In this document: positions 50,262 through 62,600 of the stretch, in pieces
Position numbering within the stretch: the first letter of the stretch is position 1
How the letters are laid out: each line of letters starts with the position of its first letter
Assembly (NCBI RefSeq): GCF_002776525.5
Contig: NC_045441.1
Span: 114,571,831-114,635,830, forward strand
Length of the DNA: 64,000 nucleotides
DNA from: Piliocolobus tephrosceles
Taxonomy: Eukaryota; Chordata; Mammalia; Primates; Cercopithecidae
Reading direction: 5' to 3'
Notes under the pieces: model-generated
The model's database searches: none
What the model was told of the DNA's origin: nothing
What the model saw: only the letters and a program-made list of their open reading frames with translations
Position numbers and translations under genes: made by a program

Positions 50262-50990
50262 CTGTTGCTGCCTGGAGGTGCCTGCCATCAGCCGTGGTCA
50301 GCCCCACTCTGTTCGGCATAGCTGCGGAGGGTGAGCCCTTGGGTCACGTTTTCTTCAAGTTGTTTGCAGCCAAAGTTCCAAAGACAGCAGAAAACTTCTG
50401 TGCTTTGGGCACCGTAGAGAAAGGATTTGGTTATAAGAGTTTCTGCTTTCACAAAATTATTCCAAAGTTGATGTGCCAGGGTGGTAACTTCATGCCATAA
50501 TGGCATTGGTGACAAATCCATCTGCAAGGAGAAACTTGGTTATGAAAATTTGATCCAGAAACATACAGGTCCTGGCATCTTGTCCATGGCAAATTCTGGA
50601 CCCAATAAAAATGGTTTCCAAATTTTAATCTGCAATGCCAAGGCTGAATGGTTGGATGGCAAGCATGTGGGCCTGGACAAAGTGAAAAAGGGCATGAGGG
50701 TATGACTGTTGCGGATGTCACGGAATGACAAAATCAGCAAGAAGATCACCATTGGAAATGGTGGACAACCCTAACACATTTGACTTTTGTTTTGTGTTAA
50801 ACACCAAATCATTTCTTCTGTAGCTCAGGAGAGCACCCATCCACCTCATTTGTTCACTATAATATTTGTGCTCTCACTGCAGTTCTTTAGATTTCTAAAG
50901 CCAAGTCACAGTAGTTAAAATGTTGTTACTAAAATCCAGTTTGCTGTCAAATGTTCTGCTGTGAAAATACTTATAGTGAATAAACAAGTG
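50262..50990 (+). pseudogene. PPIAP: Processed pseudogene of cyclophilin A
   Basis: The parent is a cytosolic peptidyl-prolyl cis-trans isomerase of 165 residues. The start codon is mutated to GTG at 50294. The frame then reads '[20 protein letters not shown]', '[14 protein letters not shown]' and '[23 protein letters not shown]'. A 2-nt deletion near 50492 shifts the frame to '[26 protein letters not shown]' and '[18 protein letters not shown]'. A further shift and stop follow at about 50703. The catalytic Arg of 'FHRIIPGFMCQGGDF' is replaced by Lys. The 3'UTR similarity ('ttctgtagctcaggagagcacccatccacc') is clear to about 50885. There is no intron. Confidence 0.93.
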
Positions 50991-52730
50991 GTATGCATCC
51001 TATTTAAATTAAAACTTAAATCATAAATATTTTTTCAGAATGACGGCTGTACAAATGAAAACCTTTAAATCAACACAGTCTGCAGTATTATTTTGATGAC
51101 TTGAATGATGTGCATTATTGAATTTCAAATAATTTTATCTTCCATGAGACTTTTTAGAAATCCAACTTGTTACTTTTCAATTGACTTGAATATTGGGTGA
51201 GTAGCTATAGTATTAATTCACGAAGTACCTGAATCCCAGGAAAAATAGAAATTATAAAACATGTCAATCTGAGACTCACTAATAATATTTCTTGATGTTT
51301 TTTAACAGACAGATAATGAATAGTGTTTTTCTTACTGTTGCATATGGTTGTTATTTAATAATATGGATGTTATATTGAGGTATTTCAAGATATTACATCC
51401 TATAGCAAAATTTAGGATGATATACATTTTTGAATATACTGTAATTTTTTGTTTTAAATTTTTACAACTAGTGGCTTCTCGTTCAACTATTTTATAGTGT
51501 GTCTCATCTATTTATGTCCACATATGTGAGATAATTTATACATTTTATTGAGCTTTAGGTAAAAGAAACTATTTAACAGTTTAAAAAGTGTGCACTAGAG
51601 CAAATTAGTTAGTATTTCAGGACTCCAATTATTCCAGCTGTTAAAGAGAGTGGATCCAAAGGCTGATTAAATGTAACGGATTCCAAAGAATGACTGACAC
51701 ATAGTAAGTGCCATATAATTAGACTTAAACTGCTATGATTAATTATAATTTTTATTAAATAAATATCTATAAAACTCTACCTATTAAATTAGGATGGTAT
51801 TCAGTCTTTTTCCAGAGTTTTATTCCAAATATAGTTCTGAGGATCTCCAGGGTTGCTTATATTTGTCATTGAATCAGTTTTCTCATGGTCTGCTGGGATA
51901 ACCTGCCAGGAAATTAAGTGTCCTGATAGGGTAGATTCTCAAAACAGTGACCATCTGATGTCATTTCCCTTCATCCTTCCGGCCTCATTCTTAGGACAGA
52001 ACAAGACAAACCATTACCCCTGAAACCCAGTGGTTCCCGCGTGACGGCCACTTCTGATGCTTGTTTATTTATGTAGATAACATGGTTCCTTGAGGAATGA
52101 ATAATAATACTCTTTTTTGCATAATACCCAGGGAGGGCAACGGAGACGTCCCTTGTGTCATAACTTTTTATAAATCCTCATCTTCAAGTCTTCGGTGTGT
52201 TACTAATGCTCAAATGGTATTTATATTTTTTCTCAGGGGTAGAGTGGGAGACACTTTTTCTGCATTAGCTGCACTCTTTGTAGCGAACCAACACCTTATT
52301 TCTATATCCTAGACTCTAAAATTGAATTTGATTACTCTAGGAGACTCATTTTCTGTATGATGAAATTCCCCTTAGGAAAAAAAATGTTAACTTAATTCCT
52401 ACCTATATTCGATTGAGACTATATGACATAAATTTAAATAAGGAAACATTTGAATATGTTTATTTTGTCTTACATTTAGTCCTTTACAGGACGAAAAACA
52501 ATGACATCCTATCATGTAATTTCCAAGTCACTAATTACAATCGTTATATGTGGGGAGGGAGCGCAGCTGAGAGAAGGGATCTAACTAACTCCTTGTGATT
52601 AAGTACCAGGCCAAACTGTCCTGTTAAATAATAAAATTCATAGTATGTTGCATTTTGTAGATTTGAGCACTAACACATTTTAACATGCAAATAATTACCT
52701 AAAAATATTAATTAGGTAAAAATACTATAT
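50991..52730. other. Unassigned DNA
   Basis: Mostly unique-looking. 'gactgacacatagtaagtgccatataatt' near 51690-51720 is probably a MIR/L2 end on the minus strand. No exon is recognised. Confidence 0.4.
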
Positions 52731-52745
52731 ATATATATGTGTATT

Positions 52746-52922
<177 letters not shown>

Positions 52923-55175
52923 ACACACATTATGTAAGTCAAAACAACTCCCAATCCTGGCTTGTTTATGAATCTCACATGAGATGAACTTCTACTGGTT
53001 TCAATGATGACATGTAACTTTACCATGAATACATTTCAGAGGCATTTTTGTGAGCAGAATTAGAAAATTATTTCTGATACCTGTATGCAATTTTACTACA
53101 TTTCACAAAGCACGCTAAAACTTCATGTTCGTTTTTAGTATTAAAGGTCATATATTAGAAACATTATTTTACCAGAATAAGAGTGTTGAAAAAAAGATGT
53201 CACATTAAATACTGTACAAGATGTAACTAGATTACAGTTATTTTTGAGGCTTTCACTTTTATATCTCAAATTACAGATTCCTATCTTTTGATATAAGCTG
53301 TCATTACCTAAAATAGGTACTTAAAGTGGACTTAAGAAATGATTTAGAAAAAAAGTGCATTTGGGCTTTGTGATATTAAGAAATTAAATTATTTCATTTC
53401 ATCTATCCTTCTATCCTTTTGTCATTAGTGTCTATAGACATTTAATGGGGGAATATATTTTGAAACAAGCGCAGAGATTATTAACATGGATTCATTTATT
53501 GAGAGCAGTATATAAATGCATTTCACACATTAATAAAATATTTAACAAATTAATAAACTATGAGCTCAAATTGGACCAAAAAGACTCCTGCTTAAAAATA
53601 TCAAGTTTTTTTTTCCAAATGCATAATACATGTATGTGTATACATATGTATGTGTGTGTGTAGATAGATAGTTAGATTGACTCACAGCTAGGCAGAGACA
53701 TACTTTCCTTCGGCTCTGAAACTAAGAGTTGTTTTTCTCATAATCACCTCTACTGTTTATGCTGTAATCTATGGAAACAAAGTTTTTACAGGACCCTATT
53801 GATCCTACATTAATTCACTGAATTCTTTACAAGCGAACTATTTATAATTTGTACTTGTTCATAATTTTTTTGAATTAATTTCTTGAGTTTTAGGTCTCTA
53901 TTACCTGTTAGTACTACTAAAATCATAATAAAGCATAACCTCTACTACCCAAGAGTTCAGATTCCATATGTTTGGGGATATATATATATATGCATTTGGA
54001 GATACATATATCTAAATAAAAATATATACCAAGTGCTATGGGGAAAAGACCAGAGACACACTAATTGAAGTGAGCGCTTTGGGAAGAGGTTTAATCATTT
54101 GGTGGTTGGGCTGAAATTTCAGTTATAGAAAGATTCCACTTTCCGAACATATCTTGGTTGGGTAAGAGTTCTTTGTTACAGAAAATTACACACACACTAA
54201 TTTTGTGGGCAGTCTGTTCAATAAGACAAACCTAATCCAGATATATCATGAGAAAGCCTCTTTTCTTTTTTCAAAAATGTATTTTGCTTAAAACTGTTGA
54301 AGTAAATGATATTACTAAGCCAAATCTGCAAGTTGAATTTGGCAATGTCAAGACTTCTTGGGTGTAACCAAGGTAAAACCATTAATCATTTTTAGTGTTC
54401 TTCAAAGAAAAGTTACACAGTAATCAATAGTGATACTGCCTCAGAGGAAGGATGCAATGGAAACTTTGTACATTTCCAATGACCCAGGTAGTGAAATTTC
54501 TTTTTCATTATCTCATATAAAGGTTCAACATGACATTCAGGAATCAAGACCACACAATCATTGAAAAAAGGCTTTATAAAACTAAATGAATAGAATCCTA
54601 ACTACATAGAAGCCTGATCATGATGAACCATAATTGTTCATTTCAAAATAGGGGCTGATTACTTTTGGCATAGTAAAGAGTTCAAGCTTTTATCATTATT
54701 GCTTTATTCCATTAAACTCTCATTACATCATCAGAAAAGAAAGTCAATACTGACTTTACCAATAAGATTCAGGAAAAACATCAAGAATAATTATAATGAT
54801 CAGTCCTGATCTTACCCAAAATTGCTGAATGTGGCATCAAAATAAATATCAGAAATTTCAATGATAAAGATTTAAGAAGGGTAAGAATAGACAAAATGAA
54901 TGCAAAAAGGGAGAGAATATATAATGATAGATATTATAATTTGGCCTTTGATATCAGAAATAGGTGCTGTAGAAGAGATCCTGAAGGTGATCTCCCACCC
55001 TGGGATAATTCACACCAGCAGATGGTTGCTATTCTTGAGTGTATTGGTATTAACAATAAAAGGGGAAATAAGAAACAATGAAATATAGGTAGACAGTGAT
55101 AAAATGGTGAATTTGGGGTTTGTTCATATTTATTTATAAGCTACCGAGTATTGTGAAGAGGGATTTGGGCTCAAA
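52923..55175. other. Unassigned DNA with small microsatellites
   Basis: No gene is recognised. There is an (ATGT)n/(TG)n and GATA patch at 53628-53682 and a TA run at 53972-53990. Overlapping 61-62-codon frames at 54896-55088 have no known domain. Confidence 0.4.
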
Positions 55176-55179
55176 TAAT

Positions 55180-55330
55180 GAGCTATGGATTCCCATAGTA
55201 ACTGTTCCACCAAATGAGTATACTCCCCTGAGCCTCACTTTTATCACAACCAACAGAAGTTAGTAATGATACTTGATCTGTCTGCTGTATAAGACTTCCT
55301 AAGCCTCAAAATAATTAATGTAAGTATACT
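55180..55330 (-). mobile_element. Possible MIR fragment
   Basis: 'ctcccctgagcctcacttttatcac' and 'aataattaatgtaagtatac' fit a strongly diverged MIR on the minus strand. Confidence 0.4.
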
Positions 55331-55665
55331 TTCAAAAATAAGAGGTATTATGAAAATAAGTATTACTCATAACTATTTCAGCCCACGCTCCCACCTTCAT
55401 CGGTGTAGGCTACAATGCAGTGATTTTTAAGTCTTTAGTCATTCACATATTTTTATCCTGTGACTCTTTTTTCACTTTCATTCTTTCCAAAATCATCAGG
55501 TGAGTCAAAAATACCTGTTGAGATTGGGCTATTGTTAGGATGGATCTGAAGACTGTGTCTGAAGCTATTATTTCAGTAACTTTCTCTTGGAATTCGGTGA
55601 AAAAAAGACTGACAGACTATTTATAGCTGTGTTCCTAAAGCCAAAGCATGTCAAAAAGAAAACCA

Positions 55666-55996
55666 GGCCGGGCACAGTGGGTCACACCTGTAATCTCAGC
55701 ACTTTGGGAGGCTGAAGTAGGCAGATTGCCTGAGGTCAGGAATTTAAGACCAGCCTGGCTAACATGGTGAAACCCTACCTCTACTAAAAATGCAAAAATT
55801 AGCCAGGCATGGTGGCAGGTACTTGTAATCCCAGCTTCTCATGAGCTGAAGCATGAGAATCACGTGAACCCCTGGGGCAGAGGCTGCACTGAGCTGAGGT
55901 TACTCCACTGCACTCCAACCTGGGTGACAGAGTGAGACTCTGTTTCATAAAAACAAAAAAAGAAAAAGAAAAACAACAACAAAAAATCAAAACAAT
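55666..55996 (+). mobile_element. AluS-like element
   Basis: Full-length plus-strand Alu with an A-rich tail, flanked by perfect AAAAGAAAACCA at 55654-55665 and 55997-56008. Confidence 0.94.
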
Positions 55997-56008
55997 AAAA
56001 GAAAACCA

Positions 56009-57060
56009 AATCCCCCAACTTCTCTATAAATAAAGGCATACTCATCCGTGTACATGAGTTTTAGTATTTTACGTTCACCTGCACGGGGTATCACATACTA
56101 CACACTTATTTTACGAAGAAGCAGTTTGTTTCCTGGAACCATGATCCATAAACAGAACATTCTCCCTAGGTATAGTTGTATAGTTTAGAGAATAGAATAA
56201 AGATTGTGCATATGTGTGTGTGTGTGTCTGCGTGTGTGTGTGTCTGTGTTTAAGTAATTTCCTTCAGGCAACAGGAGTCAAAGTCAAATCAATATCTGAT
56301 TCTTTATTAAGTGACTTTACTTGAACAGAAAAAAACAACTCTGTTGAATATTTATTATGCATTATCTTTTCAGTATCTTTTCTTTTTCTGTAGCCTTTTC
56401 TCTATAAGGTTTTAAAATTTTCATGTCATACCCCAGAAACTTATAAAGGCTGCTGGCCAGAGTCCAGATTCAAGTGCTGTGATTCATGGTAGTGATTTGG
56501 GAAGAATGTGGGGTCCCTATTTCCTGTCTCAAAGTTTATAAAGGGTTAAAATAGCAAACGCTTACAAATAGGAACAGAGTGTCTATAAAGACATTTAGCA
56601 GTTTTTAAAAGCAGAACATGAAGTTACCTTAAAAACAAGTAGTGATAATTGGTTAATTAGAAGTAGAAAATTGGCTAGGTATTAAAAGAATTCTGAGAAG
56701 AAAGCATGAACATAAAGGAATAAAAGCTGAACTATAAAGACAATTCTCTTTTTTAATGTCTCCAGTTCAAAAAATATTGGTGATCTTTTAGATGTTAGGA
56801 AATGGTGCCATGTAGAAAATAGGAGAAATAATTAAAAGAGGATCATTACAGAGAAGCATGACTAGTTTGCTTTATTCTCTGATGATCCATCAATTTAAGA
56901 AATGCTGAATTGAAAAGGAATTTAAGTGTTGACATTCTCTAAGCTAATATTATTGATAGCTTAAAATTCTATTTATTTAATTAAGTGCAGTAATCATCAT
57001 TACAGGAATAAGCTGTCTCACAATTTCAAAGAATCCTGAATTTTTAATTATTAATTCATA
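56009..57060. other. Unassigned DNA with a (TG)n tract
   Basis: No gene is recognised. An interrupted TG repeat lies at 56213-56250. Confidence 0.4.
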
Positions 57061-57069
57061 GACAAATGA

Positions 57070-57690
57070 TTCCTTGTACATTAGTTCAACCACTGTAGAG
57101 AGAAGCTTGAAGATTTCTTAAAGAACTTACAAAAGAAATACCATCCAACCTAGCTACTGCATTACTGGGTATATACCGAAAGGAAAATAAATTGTTCTAC
57201 CAAAAAGACACATGCAAATACATGTTCATTGCAGCTCTATTCATAATAGCAAAGGCATGGAAGCAACCTAGGCACCCATCTATGGTGGATTGGATTAAAA
57301 AAATGTGGTACATACATACCGTGAAATAATACACAACCATGAAGAAATGAAATCATGCCATTTGCAGCAACATGGATACAGCTGGAGGCCATTATCCTAA
57401 GCAAATTAATGCAGGAACAGAAAACCAAACACCATGTTTTCACTGATAAGTGGCAGCTAAACATTGGGTAACTATGGATACGAACATGAGAGTAATAGAC
57501 ACTGGGAACTCAAAAAGAGGGGAAGGAGGGGAGGGAGAAAGTGCTGGAAAACTACCTACTGGAGATTGTGCTCACTACCTGGGTGATGGAATTAAGTCCA
57601 CTCCAAACACTCAGCATCACACAATATGCCAGTGTAACAAATCTGTCCATGTGCTCCTTGAATTTAAATAAAAATTGAAATAAAAAATTA
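57070..57690 (+). mobile_element. L1 3' end (L1MA/L1PB-like)
   Basis: Plus-strand ORF2 end ('ctgcattactgggtatataccgaaagg', 'agcaacatggatacagctggaggccattatcc') and 3'UTR to an A-rich end near 57690. It is 5'-truncated and lacks inversions. Confidence 0.87.
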
Positions 57691-57699
57691 CTCTAACTT

Positions 57700-57960
57700 A
57701 CATATAGTGAGTTTCTAACTCCCGCATATTAAAATTTAGTCATAGGTATATATTATGTGTTTTTACAAATGCATGATCATGCAAATTCCACCACAATGAA
57801 GACACAGAAGAGTGCCATAATCCCAGAGATGTTATTCATGCTGTTCTTCTGTAACTAAACCCACTCTCCTCCAACTTTAAATCTTGGCAACCACTATAAT
57901 TATCTCTATCCTTACGGTTTTGCCTTTGCCATGAGCATATCAATAGTTGAACAAATTAAG
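57700..57960 (-). mobile_element. L1M 3' fragment
   Basis: 'aaattccaccacaatgaagacacagaagagtgccat ... cttggcaaccactataattatctc ... ggttttgcctttgcc' is the reverse complement of an old L1M 3' region. It adjoins the previous L1 in the opposite orientation. Confidence 0.6.
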
Positions 57961-58407
57961 TTTATTATTAATTACAAGAAAAGAGAATGCACAGCATTCA
58001 CACATTTTTTGGTCATGTTGATATAAATTAATTTGGCCTAATCCAAAAATTTGATTGTGGCTGGCTGCTAGGTTTCCTCAATGACCCATTCTCAACTTTT
58101 CTCAGTCTATGCCCAACAACCTCCAAAAACTTTCCAAGTCACTCAGAGCAAAATCCAATGTCCTCATAACAACCCCCTAAGGACCTAAATGATCTGTTCT
58201 CTGTCACTGCTCTAACTTCCGATTTTACCATGCTTCTTCTTTACTCACTGAGGTCCAAACAGCAGACCTACTAGCTGGTCCTGAATCACACTGAGTGTTT
58301 TCCTATCGCACCATATTTCTGATTGCTCAATCTATGCCTGGAATGATATTTTCCCCCAGAAATGTGTAGGGCTTAGAGTTTTTGCTCTAAAAGTCCTTCT
58401 CAGGATG
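57961..58407. other. Unassigned DNA
   Basis: No recognised gene or repeat. Confidence 0.35.
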
Positions 58408-58415
58408 GTCTACAA

Positions 58416-58619
58416 CAGGGGTATCCAATCTTTTGGTTTTCCTGGGCCACACTGGAAGAATTGTCTTGAGCCACACATAAAAAACACTAACACTAATGAT
58501 AGCTGATGCACTAAAAAAATAAAAAATCACAAAAAGAACTCACAATGTTTTAAGAAAGTTTACAAATTTGTGTTGGGCCACCCTCAGAACCACCCTGGGC
58601 CACATGATAGACAAGCTTG
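58416..58619 (+). mobile_element. MER30-like hAT element
   Basis: It starts 'caggggtatccaatcttttgg' and ends 'atagacaagcttg'. The 8-bp duplication GTCTACAA (58408-58415 and 58620-58627) is diagnostic for the hAT superfamily. The roughly 204-bp length fits a nonautonomous copy. The MER30 name is from memory. Confidence 0.8.
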
Positions 58620-58879
58620 GTCTACAACAAACCCTCTATTGAAAAGTGCAGCATGTCACAATGCATTTCAACACTCTTATCCTCTTTTCATTTATTATTT
58701 TCCAAAGCATTTCTCTCTTTTCACTATATTAATACTACAGGGTATTTTTATGTATTATGTTCTATAAACTCCATGAAGACAGACATTTGTGTGCATTTAC
58801 CTCATTTCTGTAAAGCCAGCAGATAGCACAGTGCATGGTGCTCAAATGAATAACTAGTCACCTAGCTAGAGACTATCCT

Positions 58880-59215
58880 TCCTGGTTTCCCTTTCAGAAA
58901 ACTATGGCCAGGTAACTAAAACGTCACAAGTGGAACATGACCCGAAGTAGCATGTGAACTTTCTGCCTCACTTGCTTCAAAGAATAAAGACTGCATTGAA
59001 TTTCCTCTGCCTTACCTGGAGCACAAATTAATGAAATCTAGCTTCATCTCACAGGTTATAAAAGTGTGCTGGTGGATGGAGATGCAAGAAGAGATGGCTT
59101 GTTAAATTGACTGCTTACCTAGGGACTGCTGTGCAAGAGAGATTCACACATGTCTTTTGCTTAAACAACTATGCTTTGGGATCTTCTTATTATAATAGTT
59201 TATCCTTCACCTCCA
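58880..59215 (+). mobile_element. Possible old unclassified interspersed repeat
   Basis: 'aaaactatggccaggtaactaaa ... gtggaacatgacccgaagtagcatgtg' and the end 'gcttaaacaactatgctttgggatcttcttattataatag' recall an old mammalian repeat that ends in 'gtttaagccactatgttttgggg'. I cannot name the family. Confidence 0.35.
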
Positions 59216-59999
59216 ATATTACATGTGATCTAATCACTGTCTTTACTTAGTTCCCTCAAAAGTTATTCCTACAAATATTTGCAATATAATTTGATGATCT
59301 AAATTAGAGAATTTGTAAAATTTCACTTGAACAAGTTTATAGGTATCTCTAGATCAATGGCAGCAATAATTGTTTTCATACAAATGTCTAAAATTATTGA
59401 GGTTTGCTATAGATTAAAATTTCTGAAGGAAATGGCAGTGCTGTACAGACTCCTATGTGAGTTAGAATATATAGAACCCAGGGTATTTTTGAGTTTTTAA
59501 ATGAGAAGCCTCATGCATTTTTGTTAGTCATATATCCAGTGGAGAGAGAAGATTTGATAAGATAAATAACAGAGAAGTAAATTGAAAGGTTAGTTCAGCT
59601 CATGTATAATATACCCTTCGACTAGTATTATATTTTTTATTTGTAGAATTTGTTGTGTAGTTTAGTATCTCCACTTCAAAAATTATTTAAAAATACATGA
59701 CTCGAGTACACATTTTTTTCCTTTCATATTGCCTAGTTAACAGTACAATTTTTTGGACTTTTAAAAACCAAATTGATATGTTTTAATTATATAATTAGTA
59801 AAAGATATAAACCAGTAAATGTGTCATTGTAGATAATAAATATGCTCAATATCAACATATAGCTAGCTGATCGTGTTGATGTTGCACAGAAAGATTTTTA
59901 TTCCATGGACCTGAGCTCCATGATGTTTACTTTGATTTTTCTCTTTTAATACATTATTCTGAGCTCAGATATTGATTCTACCACTATATCAATAATCAC
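59216..59999. other. Unassigned AT-rich DNA
   Basis: No recognised gene or repeat. Confidence 0.35.
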
Positions 60000-60245
60000 A
60001 TAAAGAAAACTCTCTTAACTTCATTATCCACATTTGTGAAATATGGGTAGCAATGGCATTGCTTCATAAATTTTAGAGTGATGAATAAATAACTAGTTTT
60101 GAATCAGGAAAGTGCACTTATTAACTTAACGTGTAGTAGAAAATTACTTAAACCCTTATAATCACATATTACTCATTTGTATACTGTAAGTCTTAATAGT
60201 GGTAAAGATGAAATAACATAATTTACACAAAATGCTTGGATTAGT
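60000..60245 (-). mobile_element. MIR-like fragment(s)
   Basis: 'cttcattatccacatttgtgaaatatgggtagcaatggcattgcttcataaa' and 'gatgaaataacataatttacacaaaatgcttgg' fit a diverged MIR on the minus strand. Confidence 0.5.
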
Positions 60246-60251
60246 ACCTTA

Positions 60252-60650
60252 TTGGTATCATTTGGCTGTGTTTCCACCCAAATCTATTTTGAATTGTAGT
60301 TCCTATGATCCTCATGTGTGGTGAGAGGGACCCAGGGGGAGGTAATTGAATCATGGGGGTGGTTTCCCCCATGCTATTCACAAGAGTAGCATATGAGTAG
60401 ATAGTGAGTAAATTCTCATGAGATCTGATGGTTTCATAAGGAACTCTATCCTTTGCTCAGCTTTCCTTCTTCTCCTTCCTGCCACATGTGAAGAAGGATG
60501 TGTTTCCTTCCCCTTCCATCATTATTGTTAAGTTTCCTGAGGCCTCCCCAGCCATGTTGAACTGTGAGTCAATTAAGCATCTTTCCTTCATAAATTACCC
60601 AGTTTTGGGTATGTTTTTATTAGCAGCATGAGAATAACTAATACACATAT
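60252..60650 (+). mobile_element. Solitary MaLR LTR (THE1/MST-type)
   Basis: From 'tggtatcatttggctgtgtttccaccc' to 'gagaataactaatacac', with 'gtaattgaatcatgggggtggtttcccccatgctattc' and 'gagtcaattaagcatctttcc'. There is no internal region, so it is probably a solo LTR. Confidence 0.85.
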
Positions 60651-60898
60651 ACATTGTCTGTTATAGTAATCTTTTGCTATGTTATTATTACTCTGTAAGA
60701 GTCTGTTTGTTGAACAAACCCAGATTTCACTATATTCTTGTGATGAGCAAAATTATCTTAATAGTAAATACACAAATGTGGGAGTTTACTTTTATAAGTC
60801 AAAAATTTTAAGTAGATATTTCTTTGAATGTTTGTTTTAAACACTAAAATGATTTAATTGAAATTCCAAAATTTAATAACTTGAATTTAATAATTTGC

Positions 60899-60950
60899 TT
60901 CCCCTCTTTGCTTGGCTTTTATTCTTCTCCTTCCTGCCACATTTGAAGAC
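60899..60950 (+). repeat. Small MaLR LTR fragment
   Basis: 'ctttgcttggcttttattcttctccttcctgccacatttgaagac' resembles 60452-60498 of the neighbouring LTR. It abuts the truncated left end of Tigger1. Confidence 0.5.
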
Positions 60951-60964
60951 ATATTGTACATATG

Positions 60965-62600
60965 TTATTTAAAATAAACATTATTGCTAAAAATGCCAGT
61001 GATCATCTCAGCCTTCAGGAAGCTATAATCTTCTGCTAGTGGAGGGTCTTGCCTCAATGTAGATTGCTGTCGACAGATCAGGGTGGTGGGTGCTGAAGTT
61101 TGGGGTGGCTGTAGCAATATCTTGAAATAAGACAACAATGAAGTTTGACATGTTGATTGACTCTTCCTTTCGAGAAATATTTCTTTGTAGGATGCAATGC
61201 TGTTTGATCGTATTCCATCCACTGTAGAACTTCTTTCAAAATTGGAGCCAATCTTCTCAAACCATGCAGCTGCTTTATCTACTAAGATCATCTAATATTT
61301 AAATCCTTTGTTATCAGTTCAACAGTTTTCATATTTTATCAGGAATCATTCCTAGAAGACATAATCTCAAGAAACCACTCTTGGCTCATCCCTAAAAAGC
61401 AATTCTGCATCTATTCATGTATTATTATGAGGTTGCAGCAATGCACTCACATTAGTCATCCTCAGACTCCTCTTCTAATTCTACTGCCCCTGCTATTTCT
61501 ACCATATCTGCAGTTCCTTTCGGCACTGAAGTCTTGAATGGATAAAGTTATCCATGTGATTTGAAACCAACTTATTCCAAACTCCAGTTAATATTGACAT
61601 TTTGACATTGAATTACAAATGCTTTTAATGACACCTAGAATAGTAAATTCTTTACAGAAGGCTTTCAATTTACTTTGCACAGATGTATCAGAGAAATCAC
61701 TATCTATGGCAGCTATAGCCTTACAAAATGTTTCTCTTAAATAATAAGACTTGCACCCCAGTGTACAAAGTGTACACCAGTGAACACATGAAAGGCAATG
61801 AAGTAAAACAGTCTTATTACTGCTATGGAGAAAGTTTTAGTGGTCCGGATAGAAGATCAAACCAGCCACACCATTACCTTAAGTCAAAGCCTAATCCAGG
61901 GTCATTCTACTGTCCCTGCTATTTCTACCATATCTGCAGTTCCTTTTGGCACTGAAGTCTTGAACATATAAAGTTATCCATGTGGTTTGAAACCAACTTA
62001 TTGTTAATGATTGATAATAAGACTTGAAACTCAAAATTACTATTTGATTTATAAGCTACAAATGAATCTTATGTTAGCAGGCAGACAAGCAACAGTAATC
62101 TCCTTATACATATCCATCAGAGTACTTGGGTGACTAGGTGCATTGTCAACGAGCAGTAATATTTTGAAAGGTATGTTTTTTTCTGAGCAGTAGATTTCAA
62201 CAGTGGACTTAAAATATTCAGTAAATTATCCTGTAAACACATGTGCTGTCATCCAGGCTTTGTTGTTCCATTTGTAGAGTAGCAGAGTAGATTTAGCATG
62301 ATTCTTAAAAATCCTAGGATTTTTAGAGCTTTCAATGAGCTTTGGCTTCCATTTAAAGTCTCCAGATGCATCATCCCTTAGTACAAGAGTCAATCTGTCA
62401 GTTGAAACTTTGAATCCAGGCATTGACTTCTCCTCTCCAGCTATAAAGGTCCTAGATTGCATCTTTTTCCAGCAGAAGCTTCTTTTATCTACATTGAATA
62501 TCTATTGTGTAGTATAGCCACCTTTGTTAATTATCATAGCTAAGTCTTCTGGATAACTTGTAGCTTCCACATCAGCACTTGCTGCTTCAAATTGCACTTA
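60965..62600 (-). pseudogene. Tigger1 (pogo-type) transposase pseudogene
   Basis: Pogo transposases cut at TA sites with a DDE/DDD catalytic domain. Reading right to left, the DDE region is visible at 62226-62462 ('STDRLTLVLRDDASGDFKWKP', 'LYKWNNKAWMTAHVF'), which matches the conserved Tigger/TIGD block. The C-terminal part is at 60965-61291 ('AAAWFEKIGSNFERSSTVDGI'). The helix-turn-helix N-terminus is deleted except for a displaced inverted scrap. Stops, frameshifts and the inserted block rule out function. Confidence 0.8.
61754..62026. repeat. Inverted and duplicated block inside Tigger1
   Basis: The block is bracketed by ATAATAAGACTTG at 61741-61753 and 62014-62026. About 61775-61900 is the reverse complement of the Tigger1 N-terminal coding region that is missing elsewhere in this copy. 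About 61904-62003 is a second copy of 61478-61577 ('ctgctatttctaccatatctgcagttcc'). Confidence 0.8.
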
